Assembly (NCBI RefSeq): GCF_000218685.1 | Contig: NW_006763301.1 | Span: 1,500,727 to 1,564,726 of the forward strand | DNA from: Serpula lacrymans var. lacrymans S7.9 | Lineage: Eukaryota > Basidiomycota > Agaricomycetes > Boletales > Serpulaceae | DNA: 64,000 bases | Direction: 5' to 3' | In this document: positions 34,277 through 46,925 of the stretch, one piece after another | Position numbering within the stretch: position 1 is the stretch's first letter | How the letters are laid out: each line of letters opens with the position of its first letter | Translations under genes and position numbers: made by a program | The notes under the pieces: generated by a model | Databases searched by the model: none | What the model was told of the DNA's origin: nothing | Seen by the model: the letters and a program-made list of their open reading frames with translations, nothing else

Positions 34277-37200
34277 ATGGATCAACCAAGTCCCTACTCA
34301 AATCTGCGCCACCAGCTGTTCCACTCCTCCCAACTGCCCCCGCCCTCCTCCATCCACCTTCCCCCAGTCAACTCGTCCCTCTCCCGCTCCACAACCCTGC
34401 CCCCCATTCACTCCACTCACTCTATCCGCTTCCCCCCCGTCTCCCCCTACCACTCCAGGGACACGCCCTCCTCCTCCTCCGTCCTCCCACCGCTTTCCTC
34501 CCCCTCGTCCCTCCCATGGCCCCCGCCCCCCTCTGGCTCCTCCCTCCATCGCACCTCCAACTCCAGAGATGACCTCCACCACCTCCACCGCACAGACTCC
34601 AGGTCCACTCCATCCCTCTCAGCACCCCTCAAACGCGAACCCTTATCCGCCCACGCCCTCCACCCCTCCCACCACCACCAACACCACCAACAGCAACAGC
34701 AACCCCAACACGCCAGCCAGCACCAGCAGAGCCAGCAATCACAGCAGCAGTCTCAGCAGCAGAGGCAGCAACAGCAGCAGCAGCAGCAGGACCAGCAGGC
34801 TAACAAAGAGGTCGAGGATGGCATGCCCTCCACCAGTGATTTTGTTAAAAAATTGTACAAGTAAGTCTTTATCTCTCTTGTCTTTCTTTTCTTTTTCTTT
34901 TGTCCTTCATTTTCTTCCTTTGCTCCGCACCTCCTGCCTGCCCCCCTCCCGCCCCCGCGATCCTCAAGATCCTCCCCTAACCGACCCCACCAACTTATCT
35001 CGTATTCCCCTTACCTAATCACCTGCTCCCATCACGTAAACACCCCAACTCCGATATCACCCTTCGTTCTATCCCTCAGCTCTCAGCCCATACATCTTGC
35101 CGACTATCGTGTGCCAAGATCGTCCCATCCCACCCCATCCACGTCCTGCCGTCGCGATTGGCTTTTGACGCGGTTCTCGCCAAGTTTGGTCGATAGCTGA
35201 TCTCATCATGCATCATGCATACACGTCCTATCATCGTCGCTATCATCCCAACGCTGCATCACCGGACCACGATGGTCAAAGCACAATCTCCACCATAGAT
35301 TGGTTTTGTGGTTTTGTGTGCGGCGTGCGGTGGCGTGCACGCGGACGGGCTTCGGGTTAGGGCTGGGGCTGGGGCTCGGTACCGGATCAAGTGAAGTGAG
35401 GCACTGTCCCGAGGGGAGGGCCCTTTGTCGTTCCTCGCGTCTGGCGCCGACGTAAAATCTCAAAATCTTAACATCTGAAGTCTAATTCGTCTATTTCCCG
35501 AAACGTCCGGCGTCTGACGGTTTCTTTGTCCCCTTCCCCTCTTTGCACAAGGCCCATGTCTTGGTCTTGGAATGTCGAACGTCGGACGTGCATCCCACCC
35601 CTTACCTTTTGTGCATGGCATCAACTAAATCAATGTGGAACTGGAAACGGAGAGCTTCAAAGGCGCAGCAAGGGTCTTTACCGCACCCCCTACAACATCT
35701 GCCCTCCCCTCGTTCCTCGCCTCTCATTCTCCCTCCGTCAAGTCTCAAACCCAATCCGTCTAATGAGAATTGAGGAATCTAGGAAGGAGTGTCGTGATGG
35801 GTGGACTGGGGCAAGCCTTGGTCTCGGGCTCTCTCCTTTGGGACGGTTTTTGCGATTTTTGCGATTTCTGCCTGCGCCTTGGGATTGGGAATTTGCGTGG
35901 GGACTTGCCGAAACGTTCTATAACTTGCAACGAAGCCTATCATTCGAGCGTGCTACGTCAAGTTCAAGTCACAAGGTCTTCTTTGTCGTCGACCAAGATG
36001 TCGTAAAAGCCGCATGGGGTCGGAGCTTATTGCGCGTTCTGAGTCTGGAAGATATGAAGATATGTACTGCAACTTTCCTGGTGATTTAGGCTAATGCATA
36101 TAGCCTGATCGTTTTTGACGGTTTTATTTTGGCGTGCGGTGGCGTGGAGGGATGGTGTGTTTGGACGTGGACGGTCCCGGTACCGGATCATCAAATGAGG
36201 GAAATGGCTCTCGTCGCTCCTCGAGTCTCGAGCCTCAGTAAAATCTCAAATCTAATTCGTCTATTTCCCGAACATCCCACATCCATCTGTCACTCTTCCC
36301 TCCCTTGCCGAGCCCTCGAATCCCGTGCACCCGTATGGAGGACGTTATCGCGAAGACTAGCGCTCGAGCGCGCTGCACCAAGTTCTTCGACAAACATCAT
36401 AAATTTCATTGGGCGGGGTTTATCGCGCGTTCTGCGTGTGGAAGGCATGCACTACGTCTTTCCTTTGCTCGGGGTTCCTTGGCTGCTCCAGATTCCCCTC
36501 AGCGACTCAACTCCCAAACTCAACTCTCGACTCCTACCCCGGATTTCTATCATCATCCTTTTTTATTTATTACATTTATTGTCACCATTCATTCATTCAT
36601 TCACTCTCGTTTTTCTGTTTCATGCAATCTAATATTTCACATTTTGTTCATGGAAACTGACCGACAGCCTTGTGGTTGTTTTTTTAGGATGCTGGAAGAC
36701 CAGGCATTCTCGTCTGTCGTGTCGTGGGGCCCGAATGGAGATTGTTTTGTCGTCAAGGTGGGTTTTGTCGGTTTTTGTTCTTTTTTTTTGTTGTTTGCGT
36801 GGCTGCTTGTTTTTATGTTTTTGTCATCTTCTTCGTTCTTTTTTGTGTTCCCCCACCTTTTGAAAAGAAAGAAGGCACAAGGAAAAGGAAAAGGGGCAAA
36901 AACACGAGCGAATGGGGATCAGCCCCTCGATCTGACGTTTCATATCCCCGTGTGCTCAGCTTGCCCTCACGGGCGCCTATGCCACTTGCCTTTTTTACTG
37001 ACGGCTGACGGATGGGACGATCTGGAGGATCTGCTTTTTTGAATTCGTAGATTTGATTTTGATTTTGAGTTTGGGTTTGGGTTTTGGGGAGTGACTGATT
37101 TTTATTCATGATTTTGATGCCGTCTTGACGTCCTGATATTGATGCTTGATATGTTGATGTTTGATGCTGACAACCTCTTTTTCGTACCTTTATTTTTGGA

Positions 37201-40181
37201 TCATCCCTTCGAACGTAAATCGACTACCACGAAACTCAGGACATGAACGAATTCACGAAATCGATTCTTCCACGGATGTTCAAGCACTCGAATTTTGCGA
37301 GTTTTGTGAGGCAGTTAAATAAGTATGATTTTCATAAGGTGGGTTTGGCCTTTTTTCGTTCGTTGGATACTTTTTTTTGGGAGCGTTCAGTGGGGAGGCC
37401 GAGAAAGGTTGGAGAGTTGGTGATAATTGGTGGAAGATGTAGAGGTGATAATGAGATTGAGTCGAGTTGGATTTTAGCATGAAGGCATAGGGGAAGATGA
37501 AGTATAGCATATGTGATTTCGTCCCCTTTTCTCTTTCTCCATGGTGTTTCCCCCATTCCCTCGTATCATTCGCTGACACCCCTCGAACAGGTCAAAAACA
37601 CAGATGACAACCAGTTTGGCGAACACGTGAGTTGAGCTTCCTTCACGATCTTATGCGTCTTTGTAAACTCACCGAGCACAGAGTTGGACGTTCCGCCATC
37701 CCGATTTCCACGCCGATAGACGAGAAGCCCTCGAAAACATAAAACGTAAAGTCCCCACCCAACGCAAGTCCCTTCCTTCGTCTTCCAACACCAATCACGT
37801 CCCATCCTCCGGCCGCGCAGGGTCCACCAACTCCCCCGGGCCCGCCGTCGACACCCTCCAAGCCCACGTCGAGACGATCCAATCACACACCGGCTCCCTC
37901 CAAGCCCACGTCGAAGCCCTCCAATCTCACTTTGACTCCCTCTCCTCCACCTCCGACTCCCTCTTAACGCACACCGACTCTCTTCAAACGCACGTGGACA
38001 GCCTACAGGCGCACCTGGAGGGCATGAGGTCCCATGTGGACGGGCTGCAAGGGCATGTGGATAGAGTGTCGAGGGGGCAGGAGGAGATGAGTGGGAGGGT
38101 ACGGAATTTGGAGAGAAATTATCAGGATGTGTTGAGTGAGATGGTTAATTTCCAGCGGAATATGGCCCAGCAGGATGGGTTGATGCAGAATTTGATACAG
38201 TACTTTTTGCAGGTTGAAAATGGTGAGTGAAGAGCACGGGTGTGTGAAGGTTGGGGTTAACTGACGGACTTCTTTTCGTAGGTAAAACTAAAGATGATGT
38301 TACGACTGCGAACGCTTCCGCCGCTGTACGGCAGCCGACTGCTCATCTCACGCCTGGCACCTCCGTAGGAGCTGCTAACCCCACACTCGCCCCCCCTACT
38401 TCTCTCTCGCCAAATCCAAATCCTTTCCTCCCCACCCAAGAAGCTCAACGGATGATGGGCGAATATCGAGAGACGGACGTCGCGCGCGCGTCTCTCGCAC
38501 AGATGAACGAAATATCAAGACGAGCCGAGGTTGCTGGCATGTCATTTGGCGGATCAGGTATGGGCGGCGAGGGTGGGGCGCAGGACAGGCAGGGAGGGGG
38601 AGGGGGAGGGGGAGGAGTGTCACGGCTGATGGCTACCGCCGCGGGGCTTGTCAGTCGCTCTGGTGAGAGTCCGGGGTTGCAGGGGATGTCGAGGCAGGAT
38701 GCGTTGGCGAGGATTGGAGAGCTGCAGCGCTCGCGGCCGACGTCTGCTCAGGGAGAACCGAGTGCGAGTGTAGGTGCGGGTGGCACGCAGGCGTTCCCGC
38801 CTGACGCCCCGTTCATCATGCCCCCCTCTGCTCCCCCCGCTGCAGGGCCTAGTACGAGCGCAGACGGGGGGGCGTTGCGCGGGTGGCCGGAGCAGATGAG
38901 CGTGGGCGGTATCGCGATGGATGCTACGCACGAAGGCCTTCAAGTCTTTACGCTCGGCCACCTGTTACCCAAGAGCGGGGTAGACGACGAGAATGGGAAT
39001 TGGTCGTTTGATCCGAGGGTGCTTGGGGAGATGGGGTTGCCTGATGGGAGTGGGGAGGAGGGAGGGGAGGGGCAGAGTGAATATGCGGGCGATCCTGGGC
39101 CTTCCTCGAGCGCCTTTCCCCGCTCCTCGCCTGGCCCGGAAGAGATCGTACGTCCGACGGCGACGACGGTGGCGTCCTCAACATCAAGCGCTCAAAAGCT
39201 ACGCGTGCGCCGCTCGACGTTCGTCCCTGGCTGGGCCGTCCCCCCACGTGTGCTGCTCGTCGACGACGATGCGGTGAGCAGAAAGTTGTCGAGCAAGTTT
39301 TTGCAGGTGTTTGGGTGTACGATTGATGTGGCTGTGGATGGGGTGGGCGCGGTGAATAAGATGAATTTGGAAAAGTATGATTTGGTGTTGATGGTGAGTG
39401 TCGCGAATTTTTTTGTGAGGCTTTTGGACTGAGTTTGCTGATCGAATTTTGGATTTTTGGGGATTTAGGATATCGTGATGCCGAAACTCGACGGTGTCAG
39501 TGCGACGTCGCTTATCCGCCAGTTTGACCATATGACGCCTATTATATCGATGACGAGTAATTCTAAACCTAGTGAGATTATGACATACTACTCTTCTGGT
39601 GAGTCCCCCCGCTCTACCATTGCTCCCTCGGCGTGTTTGCTGATGGCTCTCTCCAGGAATGAACGACATACTTCCAAAACCGTTCACGAAGGAAGGTCTA
39701 CTTGATATGCTAGAGGTAATGGCCTCGTCTTTTTAGCGGAAATGTCGATATTGAAGGTTTTCCATCACAGAAACACCTCATGCACCTCAAAGTCATCCAA
39801 CAAATGTCCAGAGTCCCACGCTCCGTCGGCGGTCCTCCCCTTTCTGCAGAAAGCTTCCAAGAAGCGCTCGCAGTAGGCGCCGCCGCCCTCCAAACCAATG
39901 ACCCCTCCTCTCTCGTCCCCATCAACCTAAATGCAGACGAAGACGGGCGGATCAACCCGTTGGCCGGCATGGGTCTCACTGACGAGCAGTATACGGCAAT
40001 TTTGCAGAATTTGGTGAGTGGGGAGAGTTTTATGGGGGCGGGTGTGCCGGAGGGTGTGGCGCTTGGGATGGCGATGGGGGTTCCGGGGCCGTCGGTCGCG
40101 GGGGAGAAGAGGGGGATGGAGGATGATGGGAATGAGGGGATGAGGGGAGGGAAGAGGGGGAGGTTTGAGGTGCTCGAGTGA
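34277..40181 (+). CDS. SKN7: Skn7/Prr1-type response regulator with HSF DNA-binding domain
   Basis: Nine exons in phase: 34277-34860, 36688-36757, 37240-37338, 37591-37626, 37682-38222, 38282-39393, 39469-39598, 39657-39715 and 39771-40181 (1013 aa). Residues 1-185 are Pro/Ser-rich with a Gln tract. The HSF-type DNA-binding domain ([44 protein letters not shown]) spans about 186-290. A coiled coil with repeated LQAHVE-like heptads follows to about 385, then [11 protein letters not shown]. The receiver domain starts with VLLVDDDA at about 766. The phosphoacceptor Asp ([13 protein letters not shown]) is residue 815, the first codon of exon 7, and the conserved Lys of LPKPF is about 865. This is the output regulator of a fungal two-component phosphorelay controlling oxidative, cell-wall and osmotic stress genes. 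Introns 1-3 are unusually long (1827, 482 and 252 nt). Confidence 0.94.
34862..36687. repeat. 1.8-kb intron 1 of Skn7 with an internal duplication
   Basis: The stretch between exons 1 and 2 contains two related segments. 35326-36090 starts GTGCGGTGGCGTG and includes GTCTAATTCGTCTATTTCCCGAA and TTGCGCGTTCTGAGT. 36131-36480 has the same markers in the same order, closer together. No coding gene or transposon ends were recognised within it. Confidence 0.6.
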
Positions 40182-40980
40182 GTGGGAGGGTAAAATTGAT
40201 GTTCGAGTCTTAGCGACAACTCACCGCTCCTCCCCTCCCCAAACTTGTTTCGTCAATGTCATGTCGTGTCGCTTTGCTTTGCTCTGCGTTATTTTTTCCA
40301 TACTCTTTTTTTTTTCCTCTTCTTCCGGCTATCTATCATACGATGTCGTTCCGATACACGTCTTTACTCAATGCGCCTCACTTTTATATATCGTTTCCCT
40401 CATTTTTTCTTTTTCTGTTCGACACTCCATTCCTCATCCTTTTTTTTTTTTTTCATCTCCCATGTGCTATCATTTTTTACACTCTGTTCTCATTCAGAAG
40501 TGTATTGTAATCTCTCGTTTTCTGAGCATGGATAGGGTACGAACCACCCTCTAAACACATTCGAGATTGCCAGACAGGCGTGATGGCGCAAAGTGCAGTA
40601 GGCTCTTTTTGAACAAACCTTCAAACTGTCATCCGTACACTGGACAAGTGGGGAAACGACAGCCCCTTAAGGATTTTCAGAGCGGGGTCATTGACTCGAA
40701 TCGTCCATCGGCGCTATATTTCTGTCCCCCAAGAAGGGTAAATAAATATATATTGATATAGAAATGACGAGAATGAGAATGCACAATATCTGATTGTGTA
40801 GACAAGAGTCGCCAGATGAACAACACCGTTCCACGAAAAAGAAGAAAGAGAGGCTCGTGCGAAGCGCAATCCACCATGGATGATGTTCCAAGAAAAAGAA
40901 GAAGAAAAAGGAGGCTTGTGCAAAACGCACACCCCCACGGATGATGTCCCATATTAACTGATAACGCCATGATCAAGGTC
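40182..40980. other. 3' intergenic region after Skn7
   Basis: About 0.8 kb with T-rich runs after the Skn7 stop. The near-repeat AAGAAGAAAGAGAGGCTCGTGC / AAGAAGAAAAAGGAGGCTTGTGC (40840-40920) is a short direct duplication. No gene is supported. Confidence 0.5.
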
Positions 40981-43279
40981 AGCTAAACAAACGACGGTCG
41001 TCACGCCCACAGCTCGCAAGTCGGCTGTCGTAGGTTCGTCAATGACCTCCATACGCTCTTTGAGATCAGGGCGTTTCGAGAAGAGCCGCAAGAGAGCGAG
41101 TACGCCTAGATCGTCTATTCGAAGCGCGTGATCTTTCTTTATCCGTCGGCCAGGCCAGTGCTTTTGCAAGTATGCAAAGGACGATAGAGATGGCGAGCGC
41201 GCAACACAGCTGCGAGGATTATCGTCAGTCAGGAAGGGCTGTTCTCCGTTGTGATCGAGAAGTGAAAGTCCCTACCGGCAGTATGGCGAGCTAAGCAGAG
41301 GTGATGTTAGCTAAAGGTAGGTGCCACGAATGAATGTACCGTACTTTAAATACGGCCCAGGTCGGTGGCCCCAAGATTAGACATTCGTCTTGGTAGCAAC
41401 CAGAGCCCGGGTCGTCAAGACAGTTGGTGGAGTATATACTCTGAGAGTCCTCGGGTTGATAGCGTGCAGCTGGGTTAATGACGTAAATGATTAAAAAAAA
41501 TGACCATAGTTATCGAGTACGACGTACCAACCCAAAACATGGAAGCTGACATATTCGCTAACACTAGTTCTAGCTGCCCCAAGGTTCTATTTGCTACCAT
41601 CAAAATCCCATCATCACTCGCGGAGGCCGTATCCTGATTAAAACCGAGCTGTTCTCCCAAATACCTAAGTCGGATGGTCAGAGACACGAATTTTAAAAAT
41701 AATAAAGCTTCAGCCTTACTGCTCAGCCATCGACAAATAGCGCCGCTCCGTCGTGTCAGCGCTTATCTCATTGCCCAGAGTTTTTGGAGATGAGCCGAAC
41801 GCCAAACTCCACTAAAGCGATATCGTTAGCTATATACCATAGGAAAGAAATGACAGACCGTACCCAATCGACAACGGGATCATACGAGGCGCTTACATTC
41901 ACGTCCCACTTGGCCCAGGTCTGTGTGGTCTGAGGCGGAGGTGGTGCTTGGGGCGACCAACCATTATCGTAGCCTGTATAGAGGGTGATGTTTATTGTAT
42001 TATATGACAGCGTACAACCAATAAACATCAAACGTGGCGTTATTCTGTGAGTTATCTAAAATGCGGTCAGAACTTGAAAATGGAGACGTAGGATGATCGC
42101 AACCATTTTCCGACCGCTCATCTAAGGGCAGAGTTCCACATGACCCCAGAGGGACTTTTTCACTGGAATCAGGAATGCAGGGCACAGTGTAAAAAACAAT
42201 GTTGCGTCCTGGGGGATACGATAGAGACGATCTCAGCAACATAGTGAAATAAATTTGAATGAAGCACACCTGCAATGTAGACTGTCCAGATAGTCCAGTG
42301 ATGGATATATTATTAGCAGGGATAGCCACTATAAAGTGCTATTGCTTAGCGGGCCGCACTGGACATTAGAAAAAGAACCGCATGATACATTGAATTCTTT
42401 TGCTGGGACGATGGCTTCCAGTGCTGCTTGGTCTAACGGTAGGTCATACAGTGTGCTGCCGACCCATCCGTAGTTTGTCAATCCAAGCAATCGACCCATG
42501 AAAGGTAATATCAATGAGGATTCACCCCACGGGTAATTTTCAACCAGTTCCTTGGTCAAAGGTGGAATAGCAGAGATTGTTCGACCAGATCGCCATGCCG
42601 GCTCCTGGTCAACTTGCAGCGTCACGATCCTTGTGCACGTGACGTGAAGGATGGATATACCAGCGAGATAAACGAGGACGTAGAGGGTTTTGGATACAGA
42701 TCCAGGTGAATGTTTGAGTCTCTGCCGGCAGACGCTGAAAAAGGCCGCGCCCAGTCCATTCCAACTGGCACCGCAGTCATGTGTCGTTGTAAGTGCCTGG
42801 CATGAAGTTATATGACGATCGACAGCTAGACGATGCGTGACATATACCAATGCTGCAGAGTACACCTACACCACCAAGACTGATTAGCATAAAAGAGGTA
42901 TAGAGATATTATACTGACTATAATGAATGAATGCTGATATAGTACCATTTACCACCCCCTCCACGACGTCTGTCACCAGACCCAATCTAACTCTGATAAG
43001 GTATCCTATACGTAGCACATGTATTACCAAGAGAGCGATATGGACTATGATCAAGAAGCCATGCAGGATGAAGCAGGTAATCTGGATGCGCGAAAGAGCT
43101 TTCCGACGGTGGGTCTCAACCTGAGTCGAAACCACTCCAGGATATTTTGATAAGGGGCTATCGTCGTCTCTTGACGAGGTTTTGAGTAACGAGCGACTGT
43201 CGTCAGACAGAATGTAATCTGGCGGCTTTAGTAGAGGCTGGTAACTGGGCTCGCTACCTATCGCGGTGCTTTGCGCCAT
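40963..43279 (-). CDS. multi-pass membrane protein with large extracytoplasmic region, basidiomycete family of unknown function
   Basis: Minus strand, start ATG at 43279 (MAQSTAIGSEPSYQPLLKPP). Exon 1 is 43279-42919; exon 2 starts at 42852 after a 66-nt intron. Helix 1 is ITCFILHGFLIIVHIALLV; a further hydrophobic segment is YVLVYLAGISILHV. A long region with several Cys and N-glycosylation sites follows (NNISITGLSG, NNATFDVYWL, NVSASYDP). The last exons carry ALAISIVLCILA-type hydrophobic sequence or its overlapping frame, and the C-terminus has IDDLGVLALLRLFSKRPDL, then PTTADLRAVG, a pattern I associate with an uncharacterised Agaricomycete membrane family. The middle exons (about 42350 to 41280) are only approximately placed; several junctions have alternatives. 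Function is unknown. Confidence 0.6.
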
Positions 43280-44439
43280 TGTCCTTGAAGGAGCAAAGGT
43301 AAAGAGGGTCGGCACTTTATACGCCTTGTATGGGCGCTTTGAGTGGGAAATGGTCGGTTAGTCCTGTGTCAGAATCCTGATGTTGAATAGCTCACACTTA
43401 CATGTGCCAGGCAACTATCAGAAAGAACTTTCTTCCTGGCGCCAGACAGCATCGCAGACCTAAAATACCCATCACACTCCGGGACATCTAGAAGACTATG
43501 TGAACTTATTCTACCCATATGTTCAGTACAGCAACTTGGTTAATTGCGTATACCTATGTTCATGTGGTCTATCATCTGATCTGAGTTTAAGGCTGCGTGA
43601 GGTATTGTCAAAAAAAATCCCTTATCTAACACATAGCCTTTGAATGCGGCGCATAAATAAACTGGATGATATGGCGATTCGACGGTATATCTTATTTTTG
43701 CCCTAAGGGGAAGCAGTGGTGATATGCTGCGTTGCTTCGATCATACAATGTATAAGTTAGTCAAACCGTCGTCACCAGCAGTGGTATGATAGGAAGTGAG
43801 ACTTACAGACATGAGCCTTTCCTCCATACCCTTGATCACCGACACCGATGAAGCTAAACTTGGCGTGTGATGCAAGAACCCTCATCATGATAGTAGTAAT
43901 GGGACTCGGATATCATATCCTACGGCGCCAATGTCACATCAGAATGTTTTTTGGGTACTCATAGCCACTATCCCACTACACCGCCGTATCTCTGCCGAAT
44001 TGTTCACAAAACATCATGTGGGACCTAATACAGTCCCGACGTTAGAATTAAATATGGGAGGTGCAAATATGAACTGAAAATCTGCCTTGCTTGCCGCTTG
44101 AAGCCTTACATGATGATCGTCGGCGACTGGAAGTATAGCTGCCTAGTAGTGTTAGTCATGTGACTCTATAAAGCCAAACATATATCTTCTTTAGATCATG
44201 CCTAGGAGAAACAGTGGCAGCGTATCATCGAGTCTAGATCACTCTAATGGAAGTCATAATCGTAGTGATTAGCATGGAAACAGACTTCATAATGTGCATG
44301 TTACAAAGTGGGATTGATGAGGGTGTTGTTTGCAACGTGAAACCTTCGGTGGGCCTGCGTATACGCTCAAATCACTGGTCTTTCGATGCTGAGTAACCTT
44401 ATCGGGATCACTTCGACCTATAAATTCTCCACACCAAGG
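43280..44439. other. intergenic stretch, nothing recognised
   Basis: About 1.15 kb, moderately AT-rich, without a supported coding frame on either strand. Confidence 0.5.
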
Positions 44440-45936
44440 TTATTCCAGATAAGTACGAGAAACAATATGATAAGATGCGAGCTGAAACGAGTTTGAAGAA
44501 TGGGAGGTGATGTTGGTCTTGGTAGATAACGGCATATGTGCGACGCTTCTTCCTTTGAGTGGCGATGTTGAGGTCGAGGATGTCGTCAAGACGCCGGCAC
44601 TGTTGCCCGATTTGATGATGAGACTGTCAGAAGTCCCATTCTCCTCCGCATTTAGGCCCAAAATGCTGCTATGGAAATTGACATTTCCCGAGTGCATCGT
44701 AGCGTGTCCAATATTGGCTTGGCCAACACCACCGTCGATCGAAGAACTTGCGTTAGTGCACGGACTTATGGGCCTTAGAATAGAGCACAAGTCTTCACGT
44801 TCAGGTTGTGGGAGCCACCCGCCGATGAATTGTTTATCCAAGAAGTTGCGGTCAGAAGGAATGGATCCCAAGGAAAGCGGTTTTGGACTGTGGGCGTCAC
44901 TTCCACGAAGGTTCGGTTGTGCGGTCGTGCTGAGGAGCTGTGGTTCATGTGGTAAACTATCCGTGACCTATGATAACAGCAGTCAGGCGGAGGTATACAA
45001 AGATTCGTTGTGTATACCAAGTCCTTCCGGCTGGTGTGACCGTCCTGATCACCTGATGCTTGAACTTGAGGAGCAATTTCTGTATTTCCTGTGGACACAA
45101 TGCCTAATTCTGAAGCTTGCTCCAGTGACTGGGATGAGTGGATACCAAGAGCGTTGAGCTTCGATTTCCATGACTGGTAGTTCCTAATATTCGTCCATCG
45201 CATGTTGGATATCATCTCATCTATGGACTCGAAAGAATCCGCAGAAGAGGACATGAGTGTACGTGACTGAGCTTCTGGTGTGGACTGAGCTGCCGGGACC
45301 AACAAACTATTGGTAAAACCATGATCGCTGTCGTGTCGTAAGAGAATCAGACGAACGTTCGATGAGAACATACCTGAAATCGTAGATTTGTTCCATTGAC
45401 GTACTGCCGACCATCATAGGATTGAAGACCTTTTGCTCTTTAACGTTAGTCTCATAATGCTCCGTACCAATGATATTCACGTTGACTGCTTCCTCGAGCT
45501 TGACAAGTTTGTTCTTGGCATTTTTCAAGGCTTGGGCTTGATTCGAGCTGGTCTTTCTCTGTACCTCGAGTTCCCGAGAGGTACGTGATAGACTGCTGTC
45601 CAAGGTATCAACGTGATAGACAAGGCGTCGGTTACAGTCTTTGAGGTGCTTGTTCTCTCTCTTCAAAGTCGAATTCTGGGCATCGAGATTTGATATTAGG
45701 ATATTGGCTAACGCATGAGGCGGGCGGACGGTAGTCGTGAGCGTGCCCAATTTCCTCGGCACAAGAGATTTGGGAGCGATATGTGGAATCCGAGAAACGG
45801 GAGTGGAGGCGGCTGACAAAGAAAAAATTGGACGTTGAAGAGGAGAATTCGTCCTTGCAGGTTTTCGACGATATAACGAATCCTTGTTATCAGACGCCTT
45901 GTTTGAGCCGTGGCTGCGAAGCTTGAACAACATCAT
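44440..45936 (-). CDS. coiled-coil protein of unknown function
   Basis: Minus-strand exons 45936-45374, 45306-45018 and 44967-44440, introns of 67 and 50 nt, phases consistent, 459 aa. The basic N-terminus (MMLFKLRSHGSNKASDNKD) and a Pro/Ser-rich linker are followed by a coiled coil from about residue 72 to 165 (LANILISNLDAQNSTLKREN, ELEVQRKTSSNQAQALKNAK). A helical block contains IDEMISNMRWTNIRNYQSWK. The C-terminal third is Ser/Asn-rich and probably disordered. No named domain is recognised. It is transcribed divergently from the SWIM/RING gene across about 1 kb. Confidence 0.65.
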
Positions 45937-46925
45937 GATCGGCGACAGAACGTTGGAAGGACAGTTAACAGAAAGAAAGAAAAACAATCAAGCGTGACAC
46001 GATTTACAAGGCTGATGAGATAAAAATATGCCATGTAACAATGTCGGAGGCTGACACGGTAAGGGCTGACATCTGGATCCAGGCCACGATTAGGCTGGCC
46101 TTGATCTTTGCCAGACCATCAACCCGAATCACTACCAACATGATAACTCAACCTTAGTATTCGTAGATGTGTGAACAAACATTGTCCGCCGAAATATAGT
46201 TATAGTCCAATGCCATCTTCGAAGACGAGTACTTGAGCGCTGTAGTTCACGGGACATATCGTACACTGCGCAGCTACCTGGTACAGATTACGATTACAGG
46301 GGTGTCCTGGTATGTGTGGTCAGCTTATCCCGCTATCGCAAATATGAAAGAAACTCTACCAATTAGAAGCCTGAGCGGGTCCGCATGAAGTCTGATTAGA
46401 ATCGGTACTATATCACATAAGTATAGAGTGAACGACGACCTTTCGTTAGCGCGTGCTCAGAGAATGATAGTTGATCAGACACATGTTCCACGTGCCTGAT
46501 GGTGCAGGCACCGAGAATGGAACCACTCAAGACAAAGAAAACTGAACTAGTCCAAAAGAGAGACGATACGAACTTCTGACTCGGAGTGATATTTGGCGTG
46601 CTAGGACGTTAAGATGCACGATATGTTGGCCTCCGCGAATGTCTGAGGCTTCGTGTAAGTAGCCTTGAAGGCAGAGTTAAACGAGAATATATAGGACCTG
46701 TGAATACATGAGAGCGGTGCTCGATGTCGTGGAGAACGACGAAGGAGACATTGTTTGTCCAAGTTTACCACTGACATTTGTTGCGGATCGGGTGGCGCAA
46801 ATTTCTGTCATCTACTCGAATTTCAAGTTTGCGAACTTGAACAGCCTACCGTAGCAAATTGAGAGCAATATCCTCCAGCCTTTGGGGATTCTAGTCACTT
46901 GGGCATTCTACCGGGCTCGACATAA

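Noticed and set aside
34298..34632. Gly/Arg-rich minus-strand frames
   Set aside because: Antisense shadows of the Pro/Ser-rich first exon of Skn7.
36305..37042. 245-codon plus-strand frame over Skn7 exon 2
   Set aside because: It only overlaps the true exon 36688-36757 ([16 protein letters not shown]); the rest is intron sequence with low-complexity content.
42425..42450. TGGTCTAACGGTAGGTC, resembling a tRNA D-arm
   Set aside because: It lies within the coding exon of the membrane-protein gene and no acceptor or anticodon stem could be drawn.
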